A stretch of DNA of 64,000 nucleotides from Phaseolus vulgaris (GCF_000499845.2 NC_023758.2:13796427-13860426); one strand, 5' to 3'; positions 36,028 through 49,981 are shown, numbered from the stretch's first letter. Translations and numbers: made by a program. The notes: generated by a model from the letters alone, not told the origin.

Positions 36028-39000
36028 TCACCCTCCTCTAGGAGAACCACCTTGTCCTCAAGGTGAAACTTGTGTTGAAGATCATCCCATTTTTCCCAGC
36101 TTGTGTCTTCCGGAGCCAAACCCAGCCATTGCACCAATACTAAGAGAGAAGGTGGCGAAGTAGAAGTGTCCCATTTGCGGTCCAAAATAGTCAAAGGTTG
36201 AACCATAAGATGGTTATCGTGGGTATCCGGTGGTAATGGATCAGTATTGTGAATGAGAGGACCTTTGTGAAGTTTCAGCAAAGAGCAATGAAACACGGGG
36301 TGTATCTTTGAACCAGAGGGTAAATTCAAACGATAAGCAACTGCCCCAATCTGTTCTATGATTTGAAAAGGACCATAAAACCTTTTAGATAATTTATGAT
36401 ATGTCAAATTAGAAATAGAACTCTGGCGCTAAGGCTGCAATTTGACATAAACCCAGTCTTCTATATTATATGATATATCTCTCCTTTTGCTATCAGCTTG
36501 TAGTTTCATGGCAACTTGAACCTTGAGCAAACGGTTCCTTAATTTGAGCAACAGTTCTTGTCTAGAAGCCAACAAATTGTCAACAGCTTCAATGGAAGAT
36601 GAACCAAGCAAATAGTGGGGTATGGATGGAGGACTTTTGCCATACATAAGCTCGAAAGGTGTGACTCCAGTAGAGGAATGGACAACAGTATTGTAAGACC
36701 ATTCTGCTAGAGAAAGAAATTTGTTCCAGCTGGAAGGTTTAGCAGAAACAAAGGAACACAAATACTACTCAAGTACTCGATTAAGGACCTCCGTTTGACC
36801 ATCAGTTTCAGGATGGTATGAGGTGCTCATGCGCAATTTTGTGCCACATACTTTAAACAACTCTTGCCAGAATTGAATGATGAAAATGGGGTCACGATCT
36901 GAGACTAGGCTACGAGGGAAGCCATGGTGTTTGCAAACCAAGTCCAAAAAAACAGAAGCCACCTTGAAAGCCCCATACTTTGGGGGAAGTGCGCCAAAGT
37001 GAGCACCCTTAGAAAAAGGATCCACCACAACAATAATAATAATATGGCCCTGGGATGGTGGTAGGTCAGAGATAAAATCCAAGGAAAGGTCTTCCCAAAT
37101 GGTTGTTGGGATTGGCAGTGGCTGAAGTACGCCTGCCGGTTTCTTGGTCTCATACTTGACTTGTTGGCAAATGCTACAATGAGAAATGAAGTGCTGGACA
37201 TCCTTGCGCATGTCGGTCCAGTAAAAACTTTCTTGCAACCTATGTAAGGACTTTGCTACCCCCATATGGCCTCCCAAAGGAGTCTTATGGTATTCCTCCA
37301 CCAGTAGCTGTTTAAAGTGATTAGTATGGTCGAGCCAGATCTTTCCTTTGAAGAAAATGAGACCATTCTGAATTTTATAATCTGTAAAAGAGGCGGGGTT
37401 GTGTTGTATTTGTGTGACTAATTTCTAAAAATCGGGGCTATCAATTAAGGACTTGCGCAGGTCCTCCAAGAAGGTGAAGTTGGGCATGGAAAGCACGAAA
37501 AATTGACCTTCATTGTGCTTAGAGATGCAAGATAAGGCATCTGTGACAATATTGCTTTTCCCCACTTTATATTGGATGGAATAATCGTAGCCCAGAAGTT
37601 TGGAGAGATAAACTTGTTGCTCAGGTGTTTAGATTACTTGATACATCAATTCCTTCAAGCTCTTATGATCTGTTAGAATGACAAATGGGTGACCCAACAA
37701 ATATTGGCGCCACTTGCGCACAACCGTGGTGATTGCATGCAGCTCCCTAACATATGTAGAAGCTCGTTGTAATCTAGGACAAAAAGGTTTTCTAAAGAAA
37801 GCAATGGGATGTGAATGTTGCATGAGAACAACCTCCATGGCCAGGCCTGATGCATCGGTTTCCAAAACAAAGGGGACAGTGAAGTCAGGAAGAATAAGAA
37901 CCGGGGCCTCTGTGATAGCCTTCTTGAGGTGTTCAAATGCTAGTTGTGCATTCAGATTCCACTGAAAACAATCCATGTGCAGGAAATCAGTTAGAGGTGA
38001 AGCAATAGCTTCATATCCCTTGATAAATTTGTGGTAAAAACCTGTGAGTCCAAGAAATCCTCGCAAGGACTTAATGGTGGTGGGAACGGGTCAATCCAAC
38101 ATGGCCTGTATTTTTTATGGCTCAGGTGCCACGCCCTTTTGGGACATTATGTGGCCGAGATACTCCAATTGATGTTTACCAAAGAGGCACTTAGAATCTT
38201 TGAGAAAGAATTGTCCATCTCGCAGTGCCTGAAAAACACACTCCAAGTGGGAAAGATGTGCTTCGAATGAGCTACTATATATAAGAATGTCATCGAAGAA
38301 CACAGCTGCAAACTTGCGAAGGAATGGTTTGAGAAGCTCGTTCATGGTTGCCTGAAAAGTGGAAGGGGCATTACAAAGCCCAAATGGCATGACCCTATAT
38401 TCATAGTGGCCTTGGTGGGTGCGGAAAGCTGTCTTAGGGATGTCGTGTTCATCCATAAGGATTTGGTGAAATCCTTGCCTCAAATCAAGTTTAGAAAACC
38501 AAGAGGCATTGGCCAATTCATCTAAATGTTCATCAATGGTAGACATTGGAAAGCGATCATTTATGGTGATCGAGTTTAAAGCCCGGTAGTCCACGCAAAA
38601 ATGCCAACTCCCGTCCTTTTTCTTAACCAGCAAAACAGGGGAAGAAAATGGGTTGTGGTTGAGTTGAATCATACCTGAGGATAGCATTTCATCGACCTGT
38701 TGCTCTATTTCTACCTTTTGGAAGTGTGGGTAGCGATATGGTCGCACATTTACGGGGTTAGAATTGGGTAATAAGTGTATTTTGTGGGTAGTATTGTGGG
38801 ACGGAGTGAGTTGAGTAGGTGTCTGAAAAATGATGTGGTATGCAGTCACGAGGGAGGCTATTTCTGGGATATGTTGGTGTGGGGTAGGGTCAATGTTTAG
38901 GGATTTGGTTTTAGTGATGGAAATGTGAAAAAATGCAGATGCGACATTGGTTTGAAGGAGTCGTTTGACCTGTAGTGCAGAGGCGTCCACAAGCTTGGTA

Positions 39001-39330
39001 GGAGCATCTGCATGAAATCGGACGAGCTTCCCGTGTTTGATAAATTGCATGGTCATTGTGTCATAATCAGTAATGATGGGACCCAAACGTTTGAGCCACT
39101 GAATCCCCAATACAATATCTGCACCATTAATAGGGAGTACATGCAAGTCCACATCAAAAGTGAAACCTTGAAAAGACACAGTAGTGTGAGGACACATGTG
39201 CAAACAATCGAGTATTGTTCCATTGCCTACCGTGACCTTTAGCCCGTGTGTAACTTTTGTGGGTAGTGCGAGGAATTTAGCTACCCGAGTTTGCACAAAG
39301 TTGTGCGTGCTACCACCATCGATGAGGATA
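35949..39330 (-). pseudogene. Chromovirus pol: protease, RT, RNase H, integrase, chromodomain
   Basis: One minus-strand frame runs from the protease (LIDGGSTHNF, about 39300-39330) to 35949, broken only by in-frame stops at 38115-38117, 38091-38093, 37629-37631, 37425-37427, 36765-36767 and 36429-36431. RT has SKLDLRQGFHQI and the catalytic FFDDILIYS (about 38280). RNase H has LETDASGLAMEVVL and LTDHKSLKEL. Integrase has the zinc-binding FISHCSICQQVK, then SLDFISDLPP, SDRDPIF and the downstream Glu in TDGQTEVLNRVLE. The end (VQWLGLAPEDTSWEKWDDL, about 36100) resembles a chromodomain. Except for the stops, the catalytic residues look conserved, so decay is recent compared with the other elements here. 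Confidence 0.9.
36028..36042 (-). other. Polypurine tract of the chromovirus
   Basis: On the minus strand AGAGGAGGGTGA directly precedes the 3' LTR start. Its position and purine content fit the plus-strand primer. Confidence 0.65.
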
Positions 39331-39359
39331 GTAACGCGGGATTGACCAATCTGTCCATA

Positions 39360-40202
39360 TAAACGAAATGCTTCAGGTGTCGAGGAACCCGAAAGAGCGT
39401 TGAAGCTGATTTGGGCGTCTATGTGGTCAAGGTATGGAGGGAGGGATTCGATGATGGGAGGGGGTGGGGGTCAAGATATTGTTCATCATCTTGACCGATT
39501 AATAGGAAGAAACGAGCCTTACAATTGTGGTTGGGCCAAATTTTTCGTCGCAATTAGAGCAAAGACCCTTCTCTCTACGACAACTCTTTCCTCTGGGCTC
39601 AACCTACGGAATTGGATTTTAGGTGGGGTAGGAAGCAGTGGGGTTGTGGTAGTGTTGGTGGTTGGGGATGGTGCAGGTGTAGTAAGTTTACCCTTGTAAC
39701 CGCGACGACGATCCTCAATCTTGTCTTCGTGGAGTTTTGCCAGGGCCATGGCTTGAGGTAGAGACAAAGATTGTAAGGTTTGAACCTCTCTGCGAATGTC
39801 CGGTGAGAGTCCGGAGATGAAGCAACTAAGGAGGAACGAAGGAACGAGGCCAACAATGCGATTTGCCAAACGTTCAAACTCATTCAAATAATCATTGACA
39901 GTACCACGTTGAGTAAGTTTGAACAAGGCTCCTTTGGGGTCGTCATAGAACGATGACGCAAATCTAGTTTCGAGAGCTTAGAGCAAGCTAGGCCACGACA
40001 TGATGAAGTCGTTGCGAAACATCCATTGAAACCAACTCAGAGCATGGCCATCCATGTAGAATGATGCCACTGTGATACGGTCCTCGTCGGGTGTCCCTTG
40101 GTAATCGAAGAATTGTGAGATTTTGAAGATCCATCCCATGGCATCATTACCATCAAAACGTGGAACCTCAAGCTTAATAAGTGGTTGATTGGTATAGGGT
40201 GG
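39360..40202 (-). pseudogene. Chromovirus gag, main part
   Basis: The minus strand reads KLEVPRFDGNDAMGWIFKI and FFDYQGTPDEDRI near 40060-40180, then NDYLNEFERLANRIVGL and ISGLSPDIRREVQTLQS (39519-39926). A stop lies near 39978. The CCHC knuckle region (about 39530-39580, SNCDEKFGP then NHNCKARF) is split by small frameshifts. The N-terminal part continues at 41299 beyond the nested solo LTR. Confidence 0.82.
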
Positions 40203-41298
40203 TGCTTTTTACGGCAAGTGCACCGCGTTTGTCAAAAGTAATAATTGTCCCTAAGGACGGATATCGATCCCACAAGGAACAGTGAATTATCGAGTACAAT
40301 AATCGCTAAATATAAAAACAGAACAATTAAAAGAGTTTTGAATTAATTGTGTTGACACTGATCAATAAGAAAACAAACAAAGAATTAGTTGTTTCAATTG
40401 GAAAAATAAGGATTAGTTTCATCTCTCTCACTCTCAAGTATTTTGATTAGCATGTCAATATTAAGTTCTTTGATTGAAATTGATGCCCGTATAAAAATCA
40501 TTTATATCGATTCCTCGCATATAAAATTCTTAAGAATGTCCCCTAACTATCGATCCCTCGCATAATTATAAGAACAACTTAGAACGAAGCTCAGACGTTT
40601 AATAGCAATTAACATTTCAAGTCTATTCCTAGCACTCAAATATGTTAAGTATTGTTGTTTAGGTCCGAACCCTAAAAATACCTCCTAGTCAGATTTAAGA
40701 TTCTCAATTTGTCACGGAAAATTAAAAGTAAAACAACAATACCAATAATCAATCAAGAACTGAATATTAATATATAAAATATCACCTCAATACATAAGAG
40801 TTTGAGCAGATTACTCACAATCCCAAAGGGTAGAATTAGCCACGCATACTTCTATCACCTTCCATTCTCCCAATTGGGGTTACAATTCACTCTATGGTGT
40901 TTTCCTCTCAATCTGGCACCCTAAGGTTGAGCCTCTAGCCCTCTATTTATCCTAGTTTTCTAGGGTTAGGTTGTTTATTGTGTCGTGCTAACGGGCTAAA
41001 TGATAAAACATAAAAAAAGGCCCAATCTTCCTATGCATCTTTTTCCATTCTGGGACCTTCTATCTTTATCTTTTTAGCTCAAATCATTCATCTTTAATCC
41101 AAATCTCCAATCTTCCTTAGAAATCTGCAATTAACACCAAATTTGGGAATAAAATACTCTTATTCAAATAAAGATCATAAAAAATGTAAAAAGGTATAAA
41201 TTCATAAATTAGGGATTATTTTATATGTAAATTAGCAATAAATCCTCATAAGTGCCTATATTTTAATATGAAATATTACTGAAATTAGACACTTATCA
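40203..41298 (-). mobile_element. Solo LTR nested in the chromovirus gag
   Basis: The insert runs from TGCTTTTTACGGCAAG to TAGACACTTATCA and is flanked by GTGG(T) on both sides (40199-40202 and 41299-41302). Gag coding sequence resumes on either side. On the minus strand it starts TGATAAGTGTC like the LTRs at 22631 and 25019. No internal region remains. It must be younger than the chromovirus. Confidence 0.85.
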
Positions 41299-41524
41299 GT
41301 GGTGGTGGTGGGTGGGGAGGGGGGTTGGGTGGGTTGAATGTGGTGCTAAGAGAGTTCAGTTGTTCGAGAATGGAATCAATTTTGAGGGAAAGTTCATGTT
41401 GGTTAGAGGTGAGGGTGGTTTGATTTTGGGTGAGACGAAGAACGACCTCTTCCAGGCGGTCGGAGGTGACTTTGGAGCGTGTATTGTGTTCGATCATGGT
41501 GGTGAGATGGCAAGTCAGACCAAT
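41299..41524 (-). pseudogene. Chromovirus gag, N-terminal part
   Basis: The minus strand reads MIEHNTRSKVTSDRLEEVV from about 41497, then a helical Gln/Ser/Leu region and a Pro-rich stretch that runs up to the nested LTR. This is the start of gag, a short distance from the 5' LTR. Confidence 0.75.
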
Positions 41525-41859
41525 TGATAGACCTAGGGTCACTCCCTTGGATTCGAGGTCAAGGGAAGAAACCTCCAGAAAACATATAAGAGAGAGAAGA
41601 TAGGAAATAATTATTTTCTTATATTCATTACTTTCATCATAGTAGTATTTAAACAAATTATTTAACGCCAATCATTAGCAACCCGCAATACTAGGAAACA
41701 ACAAAACAAAATTGGATTGCGTATCTACCCCTATGATTCAGCAGAAAAACAGAATTGTATATGACTCAGCATAATTCTCTTCACACATAGTCACTTAGGT
41801 AAGTGGGTTTTCGGGTCATTCTAATGGGTCTAGACGAGTGGGCCTCTGCATTCCTATCA
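41525..41859 (-). repeat. 5' LTR of the chromovirus
   Basis: This 335-bp LTR begins TGATAGACCTAGGG and ends ATTCCTATCA. TGGTG directly follows at 41860. Confidence 0.93.
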
Positions 41860-41864
41860 TGGTG

Positions 41865-42500
41865 CCCGCAACCCCTTTTGTTAACTCATTCCCCTCCATC
41901 TAGTCACAAACTTTAATTACAATTTCATAATACAAAGGTCAAATTAGGGTTCCACAAAGATTAATCAAAACATAGAAAGAGAAAAATAATTGAGAATGAA
42001 AATATGCTTTTACATGAAAAAGGAAAAGAAAATGGAAAGTAAGGATTAACGAAAATGGAAAGTAAGGTAAAAAAAAGAAAGTGAAAAGTAAAGTGGGTAT
42101 GTGGGTTTATGGTAGTGAAGATATTCAAATCCAATAAAGAGATTAAAGACGACTTTTTAAATCAATTTGAAAACTATTCTTACATACATATTTTCATAAA
42201 ATATTTTAAATAAAATTTTGTTTCTAATTTTTACCTAACATATTTAAAAATTTTGTTTCGAAATTTGAAATGTAAGACTTTAGGGTTTTAAAATTTGAAA
42301 AAATTAAAATTTAAAAATTTTGAAAATATAAAAAAATAAAAAATATACCATGTTCCTAAAAATAAAATAAAATAAAATAAAATATTAATATAAGGATAAA
42401 ATAGAAAAAATAATTTAAAGAAAAAAATTACTTAATATTATTATATAACTATAATAGATTAAATATTTTCCCTTTTTAACATAGAAGATAACATTCATCT
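41865..42500. other. AT-rich intergenic DNA upstream of RPL34
   Basis: No gene or repeat unit was identified; (AAAAT)n-like runs occur near 42361-42382. Confidence 0.5.
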
Positions 42501-42520
42501 AAGGGTGAGGAATTAACGTC

Positions 42521-42620
42521 TCTTTATAGCCGTTAGATATAGGGCATCAAAACAAAAGTCCATACTCCCCTCTTATAGCTGTTTGCGGCGCATCTTCTTC
42601 TTTCTTGCTAAAACCCTAAC
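42521..42620 (+). promoter_or_regulatory. RPL34 core promoter region with telo-box
   Basis: TTTATAG (42523-42529) and CTTATAG (42572-42578) are TATA-like. TTCTTCTTTCTTGC (about 42595-42608) is a pyrimidine-rich start region typical of translation-machinery genes. AAACCCTAAC at 42611-42620 is a telo-box, common in plant ribosomal protein promoters and leaders and about 36 bp before the start codon. Confidence 0.6.
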
Positions 42621-42656
42621 AAAACAGACGCAGGAGCATAGCGTGATCGAAGGAAG

Positions 42657-43967
<1,311 letters not shown>

Positions 43968-46640
43968 ATTTGGACAGCAAAATGAGATACATCTTTTTGG
44001 AGGAGGATTGTTAGGTTTGAGTGTGGTTATAGTAAATCACAAATTTTATTAGAGTTGTTATGTTAATCATGCTTCTATTATTTGGTTTGTCTTGGACTCA
44101 TTCTAGTGCAATTGTTAACTTTGTCAATGCCATTCTGATAACAGTTTTTTTTTGTCTCAGAATTTATTTTGATGTTTCTGTTTACTATGTTTCTACAGTA
44201 GGACTTTGATATTCTACTCGTATTGTGATACATCTCAATTTGGACTATTTGTTTGTTTCGATTATGTGCTAGTGCATAGCAAAACCGGTTAAAAGTGGAT
44301 GCAGAAGCAGAAATGAGTATCATTTTTTGGTATATTTTAATGAGTAAACAGTTTAGACAGTCATAGGCGAAGGTCTCCTCAGATTGTGAGTAACATTTTA
44401 GCTTCTGCTAGCTCTGGCACAAGATGAAGGGAAAAAAAGACTGCAAAACTATGTTATAATCAGCCGAAGAAACTTAATGATGTTACCAGAAGTTTACTTT
44501 CATGACCAAATAAAATTTTTCGCTTGATTGACAAATGTAAATGAACATGAACTAAAATTACATGCATAATAAAGATATATTTATTCTACATTATATAATA
44601 TTTTTATTATAATAGTGTCATTTTAGTTAAAAAAAATATTTTAAGTATTTTTAAGAAATACTTGCTTGTTTTTTAAATGATAAATTTAGTGAGTTTTGTT
44701 CATGTAATTTAAAAGAGCAAATCAGAAATTTAAATAAATTATGATAAATATTTTAAATTATGTTTTTCTTAAATCTCGGTAAAGTGTAGGTAATATTTAA
44801 AATAGTTGAAAATAATAAATAAAGTAATTATTAATGTATAAATTGTTTATGACATTAGTCAAAATTATTGACGTAATTTATTAAAAAAATACTAATTTAA
44901 AATTTATTTAAACGTGTAATTAAAAGTGAAAAAAAAAATTGGTACAATTTAAATTAATTTGACGTTGGAGAAGAGTGATTTATATACACAATTATCATGA
45001 GTATGACCTTAGCAAAATACACTTTATTTTTACTTATTTGAAACTATTCCTCTACTTCATTATGAATGGAAAGTTGCAGTTACTCTACTAGTGTGTTATG
45101 AGAGAAAATAGAGTAATTATTTTATATAGAAAATTTGAAATACTTTACGATAAAGGAATTTTAAAAGAAATTTAAATTCAAATTTTATGAGTGAATGGAT
45201 TACTTAAAAGTAGATAATTTCAAATTTCATTTAAAAAATAAATATTTGAAATTCTTCATATTTCTAAACTTGTTTCCTTAGTTCGATTTTGATTCAAAAG
45301 TTCTCAACGTCACTAAAATAGAAACAGTATTTATAATTATTTTTGAATGAATGTTGATTAGGATTTTTTTTATTGACGTTGATAAGAATTATTTTTTATT
45401 TCAATTGTTATAATTATTTTTGTTGTTATAGACCACATTATTTCTTACTTGATATTAAATAAGACCTTATTAGTCTCTCTAAAGAAAATTGTTAGATTTT
45501 TTCGATCAACGTCTATTATAATTTTTTTAAAATGTATATAGTAATTTTTTTTATCATCAACATGAATATTATTTTTTCAATAATATTATTTTTTTCTTAA
45601 ATCTTGATTGAGAATATTTTCAGCCTATTATTATTTAAGATTTTTTTGAGTTTTATATAATTTTCTGTATTTGGTAGTAATTGAAATACTTTATCCAATA
45701 AAAAGATTAAAATTCAATAAATTTAAATTATTTATTCAAATAAAACATTTAAAAAGCAAAACAATTTAGAATGATATTTATTTAAATTTCTTAAAATTTT
45801 GGAAGATTTCTTATTCAATGGAAAAGTGTATACTAATGGTATAGTGATTACTAAATGCATTTATTGTTAATGTTGTGAGTGAGAGTAATAGTTTAACGAT
45901 GATAACATGACTTTTTTAGTACTTTTCCCAGTCTTTGCATAACTTGGTGAGACTCAGTTAAAAAGAAGAACTGATCACGTACACATTACTAAGGCATGAA
46001 GCCTCAATAACTTCGTGTGATTTTCAATATAAAATCAAGCAAACATATTAATGTTAATTTTACCTTTCTGCGTATTTTCTGCTCATCGATATTAAAAATA
46101 TGACGTCTAGTGTGTATGAAGCCCACCTTCTCTTACAGCATAATTATTTTATATCATTTTCTGTATTTCGTAGTAATTGAAATACTTTATCCAATAAAAA
46201 TATTAAAAATTCAAGTTATTTTATACTTTTGAATTGCTTCATTTAAGAAGTCTTTTAATTTTTAAATTGTGTAATTCAGAATTATTTTTTTTCATGAAAA
46301 AAAGTTTCTAAATTGAACAATTTAAAAATAACTTTTCATAAAGTTTTCAAATTGTATAATGTGATAGTCTATACTCTTATGAATCGCACAATTTGAAAGT
46401 TTCTTTTTCTTTCAAAAAGGTAATTTTTGAATTTTCCAATCTAAAATATTTTATTTCTTGAATTTATTCATAATAGGTTGGGAAAAGGAGAAGGGATGAC
46501 GACAAAAAAAAGAGTTAACTAGTGATATAACCAACCTTAACGTGGATGCAGAAAGAGAAAGAAATGTTTGGTTTTCTGAAAATCTATCTTTAAATTTCTT
46601 AGTTTTTCTATCCCAATTCTCTTAGTTGACATTGTACGAT
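43968..46640. other. AT-rich intergenic DNA with a dispersed direct repeat
   Basis: The first few hundred bases are probably the RPL34 3' untranslated region. TTTCTGTATTTGGTAGTAATTG at about 45662-45720 recurs with few changes at about 46159-46215. No gene is supported. Confidence 0.5.
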
Positions 46641-46643
46641 GAC

Positions 46644-47662
46644 AGTTTCTTCATGTACCCTTACATTTTTCTTCCTGCAACTCAACAATGTTATACAAAC
46701 ACAAATCTATCCCTAGTATTTTATAAAAAACCCTAAAATGCACTTAAGACCCACAATCTACTCTTTCTTCTTCCTTTGCCCATAAAATGCACACATATCT
46801 TTGAACGGCGACGGCATTGCTCCATCTCTTAGTACAGGAAGGCATTTTTCTTGGTCGTGGTTTGTGGTGTCTTAGCGACTTGGTGATGGTTTGGTGGTTT
46901 TTCTTAGCGGTTCTTTGTTCAAATAAGAAGGTAAGTATTTTTTTTTTTTGGATTTGTAGTTTCATTTTTTTTATTGCAATTCATATGTAGCGATTCTAGA
47001 TAGTGCAGTCCGATAGGTTTACGAAAAAGAGAATCCGCACTTTGTTTTTCACCTTCCAAAATATTGAATCCGTATTGCATTTTGGGTCCGCCAATCCATA
47101 AGTCAAAAAAATCATTCTAGATCCACGAATCCATAATTCAAAATATGCATTATGGATTGACAAATCTATAAGTCAAAATAATTTTTGGATCTATCAATCC
47201 ATAACAAAAGTTAGGCTTCCGAATTCAACAATTCGTAAATCAATAAGTTATTAAAAATTTACTTCCAGCACACCCCTTCATCCGGAAAACAAAATGATTT
47301 ACTTATGGAATGACAAATTTGAAAATCACATTTTCACTTTTGGATTGATCAATCCATAGCACAATCCTAGATCCCGATTTCCAGTAACCACAAAAACTCC
47401 ATAACCACCCATACTCTTAAAAAAAACTTAATTCTTATTTTTAAAAGTAAAGCAACACTTCGAAACGCAACCCACTCCTCCAACTTGTTCTGCCCAACTA
47501 AATTAATCCTCCATCAGCACCTCAGATGAATGAAGAAGAAGAACCGTGTCAAACCAACTCATCCACGATGTCTTTTTCAAATAAAAGGTCAAACCTAATT
47601 TCAGAATTTAAAAAATTGTGAAGGTGCAGGAAGAAAAAAACGTAGGGGTGCATGAAGAAACT
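46644..47662. mobile_element. Foldback/TIR element, about 1.0 kb
   Basis: The left end (AGTTTCTTCATGTACCCTTA, then TTCTTCCTGCAA) is the near-perfect inverse of the right end (TGCAGGAAGAAAA...GGGTGCATGAAGAAACT), about 40 bp. The interior has many short ATCCATAA/TCAATCCATA repeats but no transposase. The ends resemble those beside the element at 15862-16405. Confidence 0.65.
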
Positions 47663-48384
47663 CCCCTTGTAGGATATATATGAATTCGGCCTTAAAACTT
47701 ACACTTGTACTTTTTCTTTAGTTAGTTTTTCTTAAACACGTTTTAAACATATAGAAACCTCCCCCTTCTATTTTATTCCACTGTGAACAAAATATTCGAT
47801 ACCTTTTTAAATTAAAATAATTTTTTTATTTTTTACTTATACATATAAACCTTTTTTTTTTTGCTCATAATTAGACTGACTCCTGTTAAACTCTTTTAGC
47901 AAAAACAAGTGAACACTGAGTTAGTAGCTAAAAAATAAGCAAGTGAAAAACACATAATTAACTTGGAGGTTAAAAAAATTAGTATGAAGACTTAGCCACA
48001 AAAAATAAAAATTAAATGACTACCTTTTATGTTAGTATAAGTTGTTTTAATGTGGGGTCGGGTAGTTATAATTAGTATATACAATGCTGTTAAATTTGAA
48101 AGATTGTGATCATACACGTTACAAATATCTTATATAATAAGCAGTTGATGGAAAAAACTGCACAGAATGCTTCAATTAAAATGGCGTGTTAAGGTCATCA
48201 GGTGTAAGAGTCTCATTAGGCTTCTTTTTCATCTGTCAAATCTCTATTCCTGACGTTTGAGTTGGCATGCAAAGTTAGAAAAAGTTAAAAAATATACAAT
48301 AATAAAAAAAAACAGAAATGTAAGCTAAAAAGAGAGATTCAGTAGAAGGGAAAAAATGCTTATAATTTAGTGTAAAACAATGCA
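47663..48384. other. Intergenic DNA 3' of the NAC gene
   Basis: No gene supported. The part next to 48384 is probably the NAC 3' untranslated region. Confidence 0.5.
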
Positions 48385-49875
48385 CTAAGTATTGCACTTA
48401 GTTGTGGAATAAGTAGATGAGACATCAGAAGGAAAAGAGGAAGTATCCCAAAGCATATTTGACTTCCATGCATCGCCAATATTGAATGGCATGCCACTGA
48501 ATGGAAACCCAATGGATCTTACTGTTTCAAACTCTAAGCCTAACTCTTGGTCCTCAACACGAGGCATATTCACATTAGGAGCCTTTACCAATGCATTAAT
48601 ATTATCATACTGTGGCTCACCAAATGTAGTTTGCATCTCACGTAGAAATGGTAATGGGTAGCCACTACACTGCTCTTGCACCCCACCAAAGCTTGTACTT
48701 GTATTTGTATTATCCTCTGAAGTCTTGTTGAAATCTCCAAGCACCGATGATGACATGTTCAACAACATGGAAGAAACGTCCATTGTAGATTTAGCATTAG
48801 TATTACCATCCGACGTTTCAAAAGGAGATGATGAGAATAGAAAGCTGGTGCCAAGGTCTCCATTTGAAATGGGAAAATTATCAAAGGCTTTGTAAAGCAA
48901 TGGGTTAATGATGGACTTGTATGAGACAGCATCAAAGGGACAAAGTGCTGTACTACTATTAGGGGTTAAAGGTGGTCCATCATTGTAATTGTTAGTACAG
49001 TACTGGGTGGCTAAGGTTGTTTTCTTTGTAAATGATATGTCTGAACAAAACTGGGTGCTGTCTTGATCTTTGGTTAGGATATGATGAGAGGTTCTTGTTT
49101 CAGGGAGGGAAGAGACCCAAGAGTGAGATAAAGCTCTTTGAGCTGTAGAATTGGTTTTCTTGAATATCCTGCATATAGCCCATGATCCCTGCATGTTCAA
49201 CAACAAGTTATAAAGCTAAACACTTAAAAAACTTGAAACACCTAATTAAGAAACATACTAAGAAAATAGATTTGGTTACTTACATTAGCAGGAATGGTCT
49301 TGTCTACGTACTTTGTGGATAGTGAGTCTGTGAGAGAAGGTAGCCTGAACTCATGCATCATCCAATCAGTTTTAACTCCTTTGGCAGCTCTACCCTTATA
49401 AAACACTAGAGATTTCTTCAGGCCAATGCACTTTGAACCTTCTGAGGAGTAGATAGGCCTATCAGTCCCTGTAGCTTTCCAGAACCCAGCTCCAGTTACC
49501 CTATTAGGCCTTGCACTGTTTCTGTATTTTCTATCCCTGGGACAATAGAAATACCACTCTTTCTCTCCAGTCGTCGCCAACTCTACACACATTAGAATAA
49601 TAAACCAAAACTGTTAGACATTAGGGACCTTTAACTATTAACAAGTAAAAAAAGTGGTTGAATGAAGAAGAAGAGATATGCATTATACTTGGAAGATCCC
49701 AAGGGTCATATTTATAGATATCAAGCTGCTTGATGAGCTCAATAGTCAAAGGGCGTTGCTGGATCTTCCTCTTGAGGTAAAACCCTACAAGCTCCTCATC
49801 AGTTGGATGAAACCTAAACCCAGGCAGCATAACTTCATCAAGTTTCTCACCATCATTACTTATGTCTTCCATCAT
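48385..49875 (-). CDS. FEZ: NAC transcription factor, FEZ-like
   Basis: Exons on the minus strand are 49875-49689, 49582-49284 and 49188-48385; introns are GT-AG and the total is 429 residues. The NAC domain starts at [14 protein letters not shown] (residue 17) and includes [47 protein letters not shown] and [12 protein letters not shown]; exon 3 opens [11 protein letters not shown]. The two introns lie within or at the end of the NAC domain, as in most plant NAC genes. The following [19 protein letters not shown] closely matches Arabidopsis FEZ (ANAC009), which promotes periclinal divisions in root-cap stem cells. The C-terminal half is Ser/Thr/Asn-rich and likely activates transcription. 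A FEZ role is inferred from similarity and from the adjacent RPL34. The gene looks intact. Confidence 0.93.
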
Positions 49876-49981
49876 ATCTCAACCTATTTTCTTCCAACCC
49901 AAGAGAGAGATCCGTTGTTGAAACTGGTTTGAAAGTACTGAAGAAGTAGAATAACCCTAGAAGAGGTGGCAATGGTGAGAA

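Larger units (their letters stand above)
35703..41859 (-). mobile_element. Complete-length chromovirus (Ty3/gypsy) with nested solo LTR
   Basis: Two LTRs (35703-36027, 41525-41859) with TGATAG...CTATCA ends are flanked by a perfect 5-bp duplication TGGTG (35698-35702 and 41860-41864). Gag, protease, reverse transcriptase, RNase H, integrase and a C-terminal chromodomain-like region read on the minus strand. The short LTRs and chromodomain suggest a Reina- or Tekay-like chromovirus. A 1.1-kb solo LTR (40203-41298) is nested in gag. Several in-frame stops and small indels make it non-autonomous. Confidence 0.93.

Noticed and set aside
35703..41859. Autonomous, currently active chromovirus
   Set aside because: Ends and target duplication are complete, but pol has six in-frame stops, gag has frameshifts and a nested LTR.
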